From: Priapulus caudatus | Lineage: Eukaryota > Priapulida > Priapulimorpha > Priapulimorphida > Priapulidae | Length of the DNA: 62,811 nucleotides | Direction of reading: 5' to 3' | NCBI RefSeq assembly: GCF_000485595.1 | Contig: NW_014577111.1 | Location: 439,806 to 502,616, forward strand | Shown: positions 1 to 11,248 of the stretch, piece by piece | Numbering within the stretch: position 1 is the first letter of the stretch | How the letters are laid out: the number at the start of each line of letters is the position of its first letter | Notes under the pieces: model-generated | Databases searched by the model: none | Seen by the model: the letters and a program-made list of their open reading frames with translations, nothing else | What the model was told of the DNA's origin: nothing | Position numbers and translations under genes: made by a program

Positions 1-960
1 AGTTCTTTAAGGTCTGTTTCGTGTGTGCAGGCCCGTATGACGTTATATTGGGGCGGGGGTTCGTTTTTCATGTTGGACCAATCTTGTCGGCAGGGGGGTG
101 TTACGGATGTTGTTCCAGGGGGGTGTAACGTAACCAAGTTGAGGGACGCGAAGGGGGGGTTAATGCGGGGCCGTCCCCCCCCCATTATTTTTTTTTAATA
201 CACCGATCAGATATGTTGTTCTGCGGACAAGGGCCGGGTCGGATGTACATCTGTAACGCTGCGCGGCGCGAAGCGACCAGGCGAGGGAGCCAAGGCCGAC
301 CGAGGGGGGGGTGTGGGAGGGGAGTGTTCCCTGTTCACTCCCGCCACGATGGGTTTTGCTTATTACATAAATTGAGCGACTAAGTGTGTGAATTCTTGAT
401 TAAAAAAATTTTGGGGCTTGGGGGGGCTTGGGGGGGGGTTTCGTTCGACAAACCCCGACCCCCTGGTACGGGCCTGTGTGTGTGTGTGCCTGTGTGTTGT
501 GATGTCGCCGTGGACGCGAACGCTTGTTGTGCGTGTGCGTGTGCGTGTGCGTGTGTTGTGCGTGTGCTGCAGTAGACTAATCTCATTTTGCATGAGGGTC
601 TCGTTTTGGGTTGTTATATATTTACCGATGTTGGGAGGATTTTGCGGGGCTTTCCTGGTGTTCTTTGAGTGGATGGTTCTGTGGTGCTGGTGCGGCCGTG
701 GTGGCGCCCACGTGCGCGTGTGGTATAATATATATTTGTACTGATGAATGCAAGTATGTTGTTTGGGTGTTGGGTGTGCGTGTGTGTGTGTGCGTGTATG
801 GTTATGTCCGAACAACACTAGTTGTTCAAGATCGATTCGCTGATTCATCTCAGAGCTCACCGAGAAAGTTCATAGTATTTTACACGAAGAGGGTATGCCT
901 GCGTGTACTGATAGCCTTAGACGAATTAAAACAAAAAACTTATTGTGTTAGCTATCATAT
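1..960. other. Non-coding DNA with GT-rich tracts
   Basis: No gene is recognised here. The first 360 bases are G-rich with several G runs and a C run. About 470-560 and 775-800 are alternating GT/GC tracts. Several overlapping open frames on both strands exist only because these repeats lack stops, and they encode Cys/Val or His/Thr-rich low-complexity peptides. Confidence 0.6.
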
Positions 961-974
961 TTGAAAGCTGTGCG

Positions 975-1052
975 TGAACTCCTAAAGAATATATACTCCT
1001 AAGAATACTCCTAAGAATATATACTCCTAAGAATAACTCCTAAAGAATATAC
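975..1052. repeat. Short tandem repeat with ACTCCTAAGAATAT unit
   Basis: The unit ACTCCTAAGAATAT, sometimes with an extra AT or A, recurs four to five times in direct orientation. It is a small AT-rich minisatellite with no coding content. Confidence 0.75.
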
Positions 1053-2040
1053 GTCCGAACGCTAAAACCTCAACTGGATTCGAATCCACAAAGCCGATGG
1101 CAAATGGCTCAAACAAGACGCTACGGCAAAGCAAACTACATAAAACTCAAATTCAATGTAACCCGGAAAAATCTTATGCACCTGCGAGTTTGAGCTACCT
1201 GAGCATAATCCATTACTCTGGAAGGTCCACATAGAAAATCCATCACGCATGAGCGTGCGAGGCGGTTCAATATATTTCGTATCCGATATTGATTTGCAAC
1301 AGTAAGCTTCAGCGAGCGAAACACCCTAACGGGGTTCCAGCACCTACCCGTGTGCTGTTACGTGGTAAAACTATCCTTCACCTAACCAACATGGGTTTAT
1401 AACCGGAAGGCATCATTACAAGACTTATAAAAAAAACGTCGAGAAATGGAAGATATGGCTGCAGGTAATATACGAGGCGTGACACGAGGAGCGGCGCCAT
1501 GTAGTTAGCGAGGTGATTCATTGGGTAAGGTATCAAGTATTTTACCAGGTAATACACCATGTATTTCGCCAGTTATAACTCCAAGTATTTTGTCAAGTAT
1601 TCTAAGAGGATTAATACCAGGTATGACACAGGTTAAGAAATGAAAGACAGAAATGAAAAACAGGAGGCCACATAGAGAGAGAGAGAGAGAGAGAATGTTA
1701 CCTTATTTTTTATCAGCTCCTAGAAAGTTGAACACTTTTTATACGTCCATTAAGTAACATCGGCTTATTTCCTTAACAGCAGTGAGCAACGGGCAAACGG
1801 GTGGGGTGGGGGAAATTCAAATATTCGTTTCAATGATTTGCAAATCAAATCCAGATTCTAGGTAAATTTGCCTAATATTTGTCCAAACACGAAAACTAAA
1901 GCAAAACGAGAGAGCGTAACTAAACGAATAATCGAGTATTACAAGCCCGCACACATATAAATGTGTACCAATGAATTTTCGAATCCAAAACTAATTTGAC
2001 AGAAGTCACTCAATTCGTTTCCTTCTTCGTACTTGTTACC
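1053..2040. other. Unannotated DNA
   Basis: I see no gene, mobile-element end or RNA gene in this stretch. It holds a short (GA)n run near 1,675-1,694. The small open frames on the minus strand match no family I recognise. Confidence 0.5.
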
Positions 2041-2057
2041 CTTCCTCTGACAATCAT

Positions 2058-2128
2058 ACACACGCGCGCGCCACACACACACACACCCACCACCACCCCA
2101 CACACACTCACCCACACACACACATACG
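2058..2128. repeat. CA-rich microsatellite
   Basis: Interrupted CA dinucleotide tract with a short CGCGCG stretch at its start. It is alternating purine-pyrimidine and low complexity. Confidence 0.8.
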
Positions 2129-3060
2129 AATTATAGGTTATATTGAATAAGTTTTTCTGTAGCGCGAAATGTTTGTGATTTGCAGTCGCATGCTTAGTTT
2201 TCAATTTTTCAAAATTGTTATACTTTAATTAGCAAATCAAATTCGAGTCATCAAGGGCGTCTGCGCCTTCCGGACGTTTTGTCACCAAATTACTCGCGTC
2301 AATTAATATCTTCATGTAACTTTACTGTCGAGCATCATTCGCATTTCCGGAGGCAGCGATTCTCGTTCGACGCGGCGCACTGGGTGATCGCGCCGCGAAC
2401 AACAGGCATAATGAATTCTTGAGTGGCAGTACCACATAGCAATTATTGAGACATCTGTTCTTAACAGGCGTATTAAGTATGGTTTGCTATCATTATGCGC
2501 TAAATGATACTTATACGCTCTTGATGTTACGTACGGCTTATCGGCAATTGGCGTTCAGCTATCTATTTATTTCTATGGGTACGCGGCATGTCGTGCTTCG
2601 TGTATGTGTTTTAGCCGCGCTCTATAGGTGACAGGCAGTACATTACGTCGTGATGATGCGGGATTGCAGATCGCAGTATTGGATGTAAATGCGTGCATGC
2701 GGGCGTTTACGTGTGCATTTACGCTGCTTGCCACCGCGGTTGGTATACGTTGTGAGTATCCGCGTGCGGAAGCTCGCGTGCGCGCTGTCAACGTCGTGTT
2801 GGTGCGTTTCATGCGTGTTGCGGCCATGTCTGAATGCCGGTCCCTGCGCGCGTGGACGTGTATTTTAGGTGGATCTGCTATACAGCCGCTTTTGCATGCG
2901 CGCAAGACAAACAACCAATCGTCGTTAGTTCGCTACTTGGAAAGCTACGTTTGCGCATAGGAGTTAATGTGTGTGAGTTGCGAGAGGATGAGAGAGCCGA
3001 TGAAAGAAGACGCGAGATGGGATGAGGTAGAGAGAGAAGAGAGCGAGAGCGAGCCTGTTC
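2129..3060. other. Unannotated DNA with opposing open frames
   Basis: Two open frames of about 110 residues overlap here on opposite strands (2,628-2,960 plus; 2,573-2,914 minus). Neither has a recognisable domain, and neither is bounded by convincing splice sites or regulatory elements. They are probably chance frames in locally GC-rich DNA. Confidence 0.45.
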
Positions 3061-3061
3061 T

Positions 3062-3262
3062 GTGTGTGGTGCACGCGCGCTTGCGTGCGTGGTGGAACTG
3101 TGTGGTGTGTGTGTTGTGTGTGTGCTTGTGTGTGTGGTGTGTCGTGTGTATGTGTGATGTGTTGTGCTGTGTGGTGGTGTGTGCGAATAGTCGTGTGTGG
3201 GTGTGTGTGTGTGTGGGGGGCGGGGTTGGTGGTGTGTGTGTGTGAAGAGAGAGAGAGAGAGG
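3062..3262. repeat. GT-rich microsatellite ending in (GA)n
   Basis: Interrupted (GT)n with TGTGG variants, closing in a G run and then a GA run at about 3,244-3,262. All six frames are low complexity. Confidence 0.85.
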
Positions 3263-3422
3263 CAATAAAATCCAATACATATGCAGCCGACTTCACGGCT
3301 GCCCGGCATCCACGCGCTAATATTTCTTTTACAACTCGCGCAGCCTCCAGACTTCTCCCTCACACGATGCGTCACGTACACCGACGATCAGTCATTCTCA
3401 CTCATTCCTCAGCCTCCCACCG

Positions 3423-3765
3423 TTGGCTACCTCCCTCCCCCTTCCCCTACTCCCTCCCCGCCCCTCCCCTCCCCGTACTCGCTCCCCTCCCTCTACTCCC
3501 TCTCCATCCACCTACTCCTTCCCCGCCCCTCCCCTTCCCTTACTCGCTCCCTTCCCCTCTCTCTATCCCTACTTCTTTCCCCTTCCCTTCTCTCTCTTCC
3601 CTGCCCCTCTCCTTCCTTTCATACCCCTCTCTTCTCCTCCATCTCTCCCTCTTTCCCTCCCCCTCTCCTTCGTCGCCCTCTCTTCTCATCCTCCGCTTCC
3701 TCTTTCCTCCCTCTTTCCCTTCCTCTACATCCTCTCCTCTCGCCCCCTCCTCCGCCCGTACCGTA
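3423..3765. repeat. Pyrimidine-rich low-complexity tract
   Basis: A stretch of about 340 bases whose plus strand is almost only C and T, built from CTCCC, CTTCC and TCTCC words. It gives long false frames (Pro/Ser/Leu on plus, Glu/Arg/Gly on minus). A polypurine-polypyrimidine tract of this length could adopt triplex structure. Confidence 0.85.
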
Positions 3766-3892
3766 CATCCGAGACTATGACCGTGTACGCGACAAGCATG
3801 CAACTGGACCGCGAGGAGACTGATTGCTAACTAACCCTTAATGCGCGAGTTCAACCGCACGACAGATTTTCAATTAAGATCGCTGAAAGGCG

Positions 3893-4110
3893 CCGCTCCT
3901 CCCCCTCTTCCCTCGCTCCTCCCCCTCTTCCCTCTCGCATTCCCCTGTTTCCTCTCACATCCCCCTCTTTCCTTCCTCCTCCCCCTCTTTCCTCTCTCCT
4001 CCCTCTCTTCCCTCTCACATCCCCCTCTTCCCTCTCTCCTCCATCTCTTCCCTCCCACATCCCCTTCTTCCCTTTCTCCTGCCTCTCTTCCCCCCCTCCT
4101 CCCTCCCTGC
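3893..4110. repeat. Pyrimidine minisatellite
   Basis: Repeated words such as CTCCCCCTCTTCCCTCTC, joined by TCACATCCCC spacers, form an ordered minisatellite rather than random C/T sequence. The TCACATCCC punctuation recurs several times at roughly even intervals. It is non-coding. Confidence 0.8.
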
Positions 4111-6290
4111 GCCACACTGCCTTTGGGGATTTCATCCCTGATTCACTTGACGTTTTGCTCCGATTGGTTACGTCCGTTATTCCTATAGAAAACGGTTTTG
4201 CTAGATAACGTGGTCCCCATTATTTGTATAGAACACGGGTTATTGTAGATTCATGTATTTACGGAAAGGCGAACGAGAGAGGTCGAGGCTAAAACATTTA
4301 CGTGAATGCATTCATCGAACATCGCGCGCTGTCCCTCTTCTGCGCCCATACATTGTTGGGGAGGACTAAATGAGAAAAGCTTTGTGCACAAAGCTACCTC
4401 TCCTCCCCGTACGACGTCCTTGTACTCATGCATGTTTGTGTGCGAATGCATGACAGTGATTTTATCCATAAAGTTTCCCCTTGCTACACAGTCATGCGTT
4501 CTTTGTCCGCTCTCGAATTAGCGTAGGAGCGATGTCTGTTTGTTCTCGCGAAAAGCCGAAAGTTCTACTGCGTACACGTCGCGTTGCGACTAGACGCGGG
4601 GTAGGGCGGAAGGGTAGAGAGTGGTTACGTAAGCCTTAATGAAGGTGGGAGAAGGCTGTAGTCAGGTTCTTCCCACGCAGCACCGCCGCTCTCTCCCTGC
4701 GCACGTGTATGTGTATTGGAACGGCTTCCAACCCGCGCAAACAATGAGTAACCCAGTGCCAGACGCAATGCGTTCGTAAAGCCGGCATAAGCCGATTTCT
4801 GGCATTTTTTGTGTGATTACGCAGATCCCATCGCGTTATATCTCGGGAAAGCTTTATATCTCGGGTCACCTTTAGAATACGGATATGACTGGATCCTGAC
4901 CGTCTGCAGCACTCCGTAAACTGAGAACGTCACACCTCGATGAAACCTAAACTCGTGAAAACTAGTGAGTTAATGAAATGGCAATATAGTAGATATTATT
5001 TGAATCCAAATATAACTCGTCGGCGCAAGGGAGATGGTGTCATTTTAGCTAAGCGCGCATTCGTAGATAGTAGTCGAGTTCCGAGTGATCACTTTTCCGC
5101 GTCCTATACAATTACGACTAACTATATATGAACACACACACGCACGGTGCTAGGTTTCCTAGGCTTCATTAGTATTTGTAACTTTTGCACGGCACTTCAC
5201 TTCAAATGATATCTGACGATGTCGTAACTACGTGTGATGTTCCCTGATAAAGGGTCTCAGGTGCGTTCGTTTCATTAGGCTCTAGTGCTGGCGTGCCTAC
5301 GTCACTCACTCGTCCATTCACGCATTGACGATTCACGATTCATTACTTTGACATGATTTGTAGATTTACCATATATAAAACGGTGAGTGCAGACGAGCGC
5401 AATTGCGTTTTATTTCTCTTCATTGCCTCATTTTCGTTTTTTCCCCTGCTTCTTCCTGCACTTAATAGGTGGTATTACGCTACTATTTTCGTAAACACAA
5501 CAGGATAGCGGATCATCTGGGATAATGGTATCGTTTATCTAGAAATAGCAAAGAGCAAGATCAGAACAACTCCATCGTCGAGCTATCACCATAATGGAAT
5601 ACCACACATTACATAGCAGAGCGCGCGTACGCGTACGCACGTTCGTTTTCGTCATTGCTCCCTATACCGCAACAACAGACAATCTGTTACGTGGGTAATC
5701 ACTCACTGTATAAACGAAGAGACGCATACAATTAAGATCTAAAGTGCCAACGTCGTGTTATACGCGCAGCATCCTGTGATAGCTTTCCCTTCCAACGACG
5801 GACACGCTTACAACCAGCCAACTATGTCACGTGATTGATCATCACCATCCGCATCATTCATACTGTTTAAAATTCCGTGCTAGTGGATAGAATTCCATCG
5901 GACGTGCCCCGTTCGTACTTCCTCCTGCTCCGCCCGTGGGAGCATATACACGCGTACATACTTCGGAAAACTTTTTTTTCTCTTCACTACTCGCGCGGGA
6001 TGTGATGAACGATGGTGGGAGGCACGACCCGCAGGAAAAGCGCAATTCATCTGCCGAGCTAAAGAGTACGTATACGTACAGTCGCCTGACCGGCGGTGCA
6101 TGATACGGTCGGTAAGCAGCACCTAAGGCGGCAGAGAGTTTGAAGCTGCAAATGAGGTGCAGTGTGAGTTTCCCCTCCCCCAATGTAGCGTCTATATAGA
6201 GTCACATTGATTGTTCCGGAACACGCCCCCCGGGCGCGTACCCACGAAGCATCATCACTCTCTTCGCCGTAAATAAATGAAGCTCAACAG
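4111..6290. other. Unannotated DNA
   Basis: No gene or mobile element is recognised over about 2.2 kb. A TATATAAAA motif near 5,372 is followed closely by GGTGAGT, which resembles a splice donor, but no coding exon lies next to it. Small open frames on either strand match nothing I know. Confidence 0.5.
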
Positions 6291-6295
6291 GGCTG

Positions 6296-6427
6296 TTGCT
6301 CCTGCTACTGCTACTGCTACTGCTGATAATGATCATGCTGCTGCTGCTGCCACTACTACTACTACTGCTACTATTGCTGCTGCTGCTGTTGCTGCTGCTG
6401 TTGCTGCGGCTACTGCTACTGCTACTG

Positions 6428-6462
<35 letters not shown>

Positions 6463-6612
6463 ACTGCTACTGCTACTGCTGCTGCTGCTACTGCTACTGC
6501 TACTGCTACTGCTGCTGCTGCTACTGCTGCTGCTGCTGCTGTTGCTGCTCCTCCTCCTCCTCCTAATCCTCCTCCTCCTCCTCCTCCTCCTCCTCCCTCT
6601 TCTTCTTCTCCT
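6296..6612. repeat. Trinucleotide array CTG/CTA then CTC/CTT
   Basis: About 320 bases of near-perfect trinucleotide repeat: (CTG/CTA)n with GTTGCTG interruptions, then (CTC)n and (CTT)n. Each frame is open on both strands (poly-Leu, poly-Ala/Thr, poly-Ser/Arg), so openness is no evidence of coding. Confidence 0.9.
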
Positions 6613-7155
6613 CATACCCCGCGTAGAACTGTCTTCTAGAATTACCCTCGCAGGCACGCATGTGACGGTATATTAATAGGTATCATATACACCCGTGTTT
6701 TAGAACTATACAATCTAAGCCTCTATATACGTCTGCAACGATGGAAATGTCTTATATAAAATGTCTCTGGGTAGGTGTAATAACAATAACGTTTTATATA
6801 ACTAGAGTATACAGCTAATCTGTTAGCGTTTTAATTACGTTTTCTTTCTGTGATTCTGCGCATGCAGACTGAGTAATTATGTTTAGCTTTCGCAATGCAT
6901 ATATAAGAAGTTATCTATGAATATAGCAGTCTACCACATACCTATTATTCATTCATCACTATTGCTTCTCATAGAACGAATGTGCGTTTCCGCATAAACA
7001 TAATCTTTATGCACTATGAAAATAATTAAATCCAATATTGGTTCATTAAAAGACAAATGAAATTATAAGTAAGTGACCAGGTGCGCGTCACGCGAACATC
7101 TTCTTTATGAAGAATTAAATCCTCGAAACAACAAAACCTGACACTGGGGGGGGGC
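6613..7155. other. AT-rich unannotated DNA
   Basis: About 540 bases of AT-rich sequence ending in a short G run. No gene, repeat boundary or RNA gene is seen. Confidence 0.5.
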
Positions 7156-7383
7156 TTGCTTACTCTTTCTTTCCCCTCTCTGCCTGTCTCTCCTTCTCAC
7201 CCGTCGCTCTCGCTCTCTTTCTTGCGCTCTCGCTTTCGTAGGCGCGCTCTTTCTCGCTCTGTCTCTCGCGCCCTCTTTTTCGCTCTGTCTCTCTCTCTCT
7301 CTCTTTCTTTCGATCTCCCTCTCTCTCGCTCTCTCTATCTATATATATATCTTTCATATATATATAGACATATATATATCTTA

Positions 7384-7421
<38 letters not shown>
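7156..7421. repeat. CT-rich tract running into (TA)n
   Basis: Interrupted (CT)n with CGCTCT variants to about 7,345, then TA-rich sequence and an uninterrupted (TA)n at about 7,389-7,420. It is a compound microsatellite. Confidence 0.85.
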
Positions 7422-7422
<1 letters not shown>

Positions 7423-8540
7423 TATCATGAACAGAAGGGACTATTGTGTCATCGCAGGGCCCCTAGCTGTCATCCACACATTCCAGCCATCGATGATTTC
7501 ATTACGGCAGCTTGCTCGCAGGCGTCGCCGTCTCCGCGTGGGCAGCTACTATATATCGCAGACATTTCAAGATATACCGCGCGTAATAAAATAGGAATAG
7601 ACAGAAAATCCTTGAAACAACGTTAATAATACGAGGTTAGATTTGATTTTATAATACTCCACACGTGCAATATTGGTCACACACGTATATATTATGTGTA
7701 TGTATATGTGCATGTATGTTATATGTATATATTATATATATATGTGGGCAAGATAGTGCGCACTGATATACAAGATAGGTACAAACCTGCTCGCCTCCAC
7801 CAAGAAATGTACGGATTATTCGCTTATGCGCACATCAACAAGCTAACCGAAAACCACGCAACACGATACTACTTCAATAGCGAGCCACCTGTCTAACAGT
7901 AACCCGCCAATCTTCCTTCCTATCTATAGCGCACCGACAAAAGAATATGATTGTTCGAAAATATGGACGTCTTCAATGCAGAGTAACGCTTGTTCACTGC
8001 ACGCGATGCTGCCTATACTTTACAAGCTTTTAATTGCTCCTTATTCTCGAATAACACAAAGGCGAAAATGTCTTTGCTAATTACTAAACAAAATAATCAA
8101 TCATTGCTTACTATGTTACTGGTCGATGGAGTAATCCTAACGGAGATAACATTTCTTGTAATCAATCATCCGTACTTTTTAGGCGAATATACCATTTTAG
8201 AAATTTGTGTTTTATGACAAACAGTTTGTATCGTTCGCGTTGCAATATTCATTCGTTCACGTTGTGTAGACACCCCCTCACGTACCCTTCATCTTAGAAA
8301 TGTGATTTCCCAAGAGTAGGCAAGCCCACGCACGCAACGAAAAAAAAGCTTTTAGCGAAACTGTTTCACACACGTGCGCAGTCTAAATGCAAATCTCGGC
8401 CAGGACTTGCTTCACGTTGCCTGCCTACACAACAGAGCATCCTGCGATACGCGTATAAACGTTGTTCTTTTGCAAATTAAAAACGTCCTCGTTAATAGGA
8501 TAGTGGTTGACTGGGCGAATGGTTGGTAATGGTACAATAG
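7422..8540. other. Unannotated DNA
   Basis: No gene is recognised in about 1.1 kb. It contains a short TATG/TA-rich patch around 7,690-7,745. The open frames are below 80 codons and have no domain signature. Confidence 0.5.
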
Positions 8541-8586
8541 ATGCTGGAGACCATCATTAATGCTCTAATGGCATCACAATTTCGTT

Positions 8587-8641
<55 letters not shown>

Positions 8642-8663
8642 CGACGATGACGACGATGACGAT

Positions 8664-8695
<32 letters not shown>

Positions 8696-8774
8696 CGATG
8701 ACGATGATGACGACGACGATGATGATGAGGATGATAAAGATGACGGGATTAAGGAGAATAAAGTGGACAATTAA
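8541..8774 (+). CDS. Possible short polyaspartate ORF over a GAY repeat
   Basis: This ATG-initiated frame of 77 codons has a 16-residue leader, then 46 consecutive Asp codons (about 8,589-8,726), then an acidic and lysine-containing tail before TAA. The first 17 Asp codons are all GAT and the next 29 mix GAT and GAC. Within the run every variation is at the third base of the Asp frame, so it is synonymous in this frame but not in the others. That could reflect selection for an acidic run, or simply the spread of a GATGAC unit. No signal peptide, splice context or homologue is recognised. A plain microsatellite is the more likely reading. Confidence 0.2.
8589..8729. repeat. (GAT/GAC)n trinucleotide array
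   Basis: Seventeen perfect GAT units are followed by a mixed GAT/GAC stretch ending at GAG. In an Asp reading frame the array is uninterrupted. Confidence 0.95.
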
Positions 8775-9415
8775 TTACGTGATGTGAACGTGTGACGAAC
8801 AAGGGGAGCTTACCCGCCCCTACATTTCTCCATTTCCTTCGTCAAAATTCACATTTGAAACACACTTTAGAGCAACAATTGCTAGGCTATTCCGGATGCT
8901 ACGACACCTACGAGAAGGTTCGACAAAATTCAAAAATTCGAAATGCAAACTTGCAAAATTCGCAGACTGTTTCGCGGATCTCACTGTTCCTTTGCGGCAC
9001 AGGTAACCATAGCAACCAAGACAAGTAGTCACGTGGTCACAGATCACGCAGACTCTACTACTTAGTTCCATGTATACCGACTCTCATTATATTAAGAACA
9101 TGTACACGATCTCCCCCTCTCTCACTCCCCCTCCTCTTCTCTCAATCTCTTGATCTCGTTTGCTCGCTCGCTCGCTCTACCCCTCTCTCTCCCTCTTCAT
9201 TATCTTTCCATTGCAGATATAGATCCAGCCGTATATCCACGTGTAATCACATTTTGGCCTTCCTAATTTCGCTGGGTGTATATATACAGCACAGAAATGT
9301 CAGCCAAAGATAAAATGCAGAGCTTATACGCGTAGCCGACAAAATGACCACGCGACCATGTGGCTAGGCAACACTTTTAATTATCCTGCTGTAAGGATCC
9401 AGCTACTTCTGCTGT
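8775..9415. other. Unannotated DNA with a CT-rich patch
   Basis: No gene is recognised. A loose CT-rich patch lies at about 9,108-9,205 and includes GCTCGCTCGCTCG. The remainder is unremarkable. Confidence 0.5.
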
Positions 9416-9483
9416 ATATAGATCAGGAGTAGATAATAGGGAATTTCTAGTATATTCCCTATTATCTACTCCTGATATAGATC
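9416..9483. mobile_element. Very small palindromic insertion with 9-bp direct repeats
   Basis: A perfect 23-bp stem (9,422-9,444 with 9,454-9,476) encloses a 9-base loop. The palindrome is flanked by the direct repeat ATATAGATC at 9,416-9,424 and 9,475-9,483, which slightly overlaps the stem ends. Such flanks are expected of a transposed insertion and not of a chance hairpin. It is too small to carry a gene and resembles two inverted termini fused together. Its superfamily is undetermined. Confidence 0.55.
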
Positions 9484-9502
9484 CCTCTACTACATGAGAA
9501 TA

Positions 9503-9876
9503 AAATGTGAATGCGAACCAACGGCAGTTCCAACGAATCAGTAAAAATACAAATAATGTATAATCAATCTTATTGCACCACTAATAACTCTTCTATCTGC
9601 GGTAAACAACTCCTCACTGCAAAAGAAAAGCCTAACGTCGGCGCGAATGCTGACTCTCTGCACTACGCTGCGTACTCCCCATGTATGGGATTATGTATGA
9701 GGAGTACGCAGCGTAGTGCAGAGAGTCAGCATTCGCGCCGACGTTAGGCTTTTTTTTGCAGTGAAGAGTTGTTTACCGCAGATAGGAGAGTTATTAGTGG
9801 TGCAATAAGATTTATTATACATTGCTTTTATGTTTACTGATTGGTTGGAACTGCCGGTGATGCGAACGCGACATTT
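9503..9876. mobile_element. Foldback (long inverted repeat) element
   Basis: Two arms of about 175 bases (9,503-9,678 and 9,701-9,876) are inverted copies around a 22-base spacer. The inner 50 or so bases pair perfectly, and the outer part carries a few substitutions and a one- or two-base length change in an A run. A transcript would fold into a long hairpin. It has no transposase frame and I found no convincing target-site duplication, so it could be a foldback MITE or a local inverted duplication. Weak open frames on both arms are by-products. Confidence 0.8.
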
Positions 9877-10225
9877 GCGTGAATTCTCGCCCACACCACC
9901 CAGCGATATACGTCTTGTGTTGCTGCATTGCCGCGTGCGTGGGGCAGCAGCAGAGTGCATATGCTGTGAAGTATGCAAGGAACAGAAGCATCTGCTAGAG
10001 CTCCTCCACGTTAAATCTTCCCTACCCGGAAGCTAGGGCAAGCGTCAAGATGTCTCACACATCCTGTTACCATTCGAGCTGACGTTAACGCTGCGTGGAA
10101 ACCCCAGAGCCGAATGAAATCCGTGACTAACTGTACAGAGTTCCAGACCACGAGCAGACCGCACGATGACGTGTGTGAGGTGGGGGTAAACCAACCACCG
10201 GACCAACATTCTATTGTTGTTGCCA

Positions 10226-10269
10226 CGTCACGTCACGTCACGTCACGTCACGTCACGGGGTTGACGTCA
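10226..10269. promoter_or_regulatory. Six CGTCA half-sites followed by a CRE palindrome
   Basis: Six head-to-tail copies of CGTCA occupy 10,226-10,255, and the full palindrome TGACGTCA lies at 10,262-10,269. CGTCA/TGACG is the half-site, and TGACGTCA the full site, bound by CREB/ATF-type bZIP proteins. The sequence is seen directly, while any regulatory role is inference because no adjacent gene is recognised. It may be only a pentanucleotide microsatellite. Confidence 0.35.
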
Positions 10270-10366
10270 CCAGGATGTTATTGTTTACAGCTCGCTTTAT
10301 TGCATGGTTTCGTTTCTACTTTCAGAATAACGGAGAAAAGCAAAGTTGGCCACAGCGAGTGGAGTG

Positions 10367-10576
10367 AATCTATCTAATGTTAATCTATCTAACGCGAATC
10401 TATCTAACGTGAATCTATCTAACGAGAATCTATCTAACGTGAATTTATCTAACGTGAATCTATCTAACGCGAATCTATCTAACGCGAACCTATCTAATGC
10501 GAATCTATCTAACATGAATCTATCTAACGCGAACCTATCTAACGTGAATCTATCTAACGTGAATCTATCTAACAGA
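10367..10576. repeat. 15-bp minisatellite, 14 copies
   Basis: Fourteen head-to-tail copies of AATCTATCTAACGYG differ by single substitutions and never by length. Because 15 is a multiple of three, frames stay open through the array and translate to Asn-Leu-Ser-Asn-Val/Ala on plus. This superficially resembles a pentapeptide-repeat protein, but there is no in-frame ATG before it. Confidence 0.95.
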
Positions 10577-11248
10577 ATCTACGTTCTGTGTAGTAGGATT
10601 GTTTTATTTTATTCATGTATATTTATGTGTTTATATATATATGTTCATGTAGTAGCTTTATCACGTGCTGGGTGATTTTAATATCACAGACAAATTAATA
10701 TTGCGAGTCTGTTGTTGCAAATCCCGGTTCTGTTTCGGTGGTAGCATTAGGCAACCCTACGTGAGTGACTGATAATAATGTATAGCTACCGCTGCTATGC
10801 GAACTCGTGCGTTCACCGAACTCGGCTTTTAACCGAATAATGTAATATACTAAAATAATACTGAAAATCCCCGATGTGAAATGTAACGCATAAAGCCTGC
10901 GCGAAGCGAAAAATCCACGTTGGAACCGAGGCTTTTAGCAATGCGCGCTTCGCGTGTGTGATCGTATATGTAAACACGCGAACATTATGGCTATGCCGCT
11001 GCGGTGATCCGCGGACGAAGGAAAAATGCAGAAGCCCGCTGTTTTTTTACACCCGACGACTGTCGACTTGACTGTCGACACATTTAGCATAACATCAGCC
11101 TGTCAGTCTCACCCCGGTCGTTATAGTCGGTAAACGGTAAAAGCGCACGTATGGCGTAAGTATGGTGCGCTCACCCGCTAGGCGTGACCATCACGGCCAC
11201 CCTACTGATCAGAGCTCGTCCCACCACGTCGACCTGTAATTGTTATTA
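10577..11248. other. Unannotated DNA
   Basis: No gene, RNA gene or element end is seen, apart from the MITE fragment that begins just after this stretch. Confidence 0.5.

Noticed and set aside
2573-2960. Opposing frames of about 110 codons
   Set aside because: Mutually overlapping antisense frames without domains, likely chance in GC-richer DNA.
5370-5395. TATATAAAA followed by GGTGAGT as a promoter or splice donor
   Set aside because: No open exon of useful length ends here and no initiation context could be supported.
10346-10675. Open frame resembling a pentapeptide-repeat protein (Asn-Leu-Ser-Asn units)
   Set aside because: It is a 15-bp minisatellite. The frame begins without an ATG, and the opposite strand is equally open.
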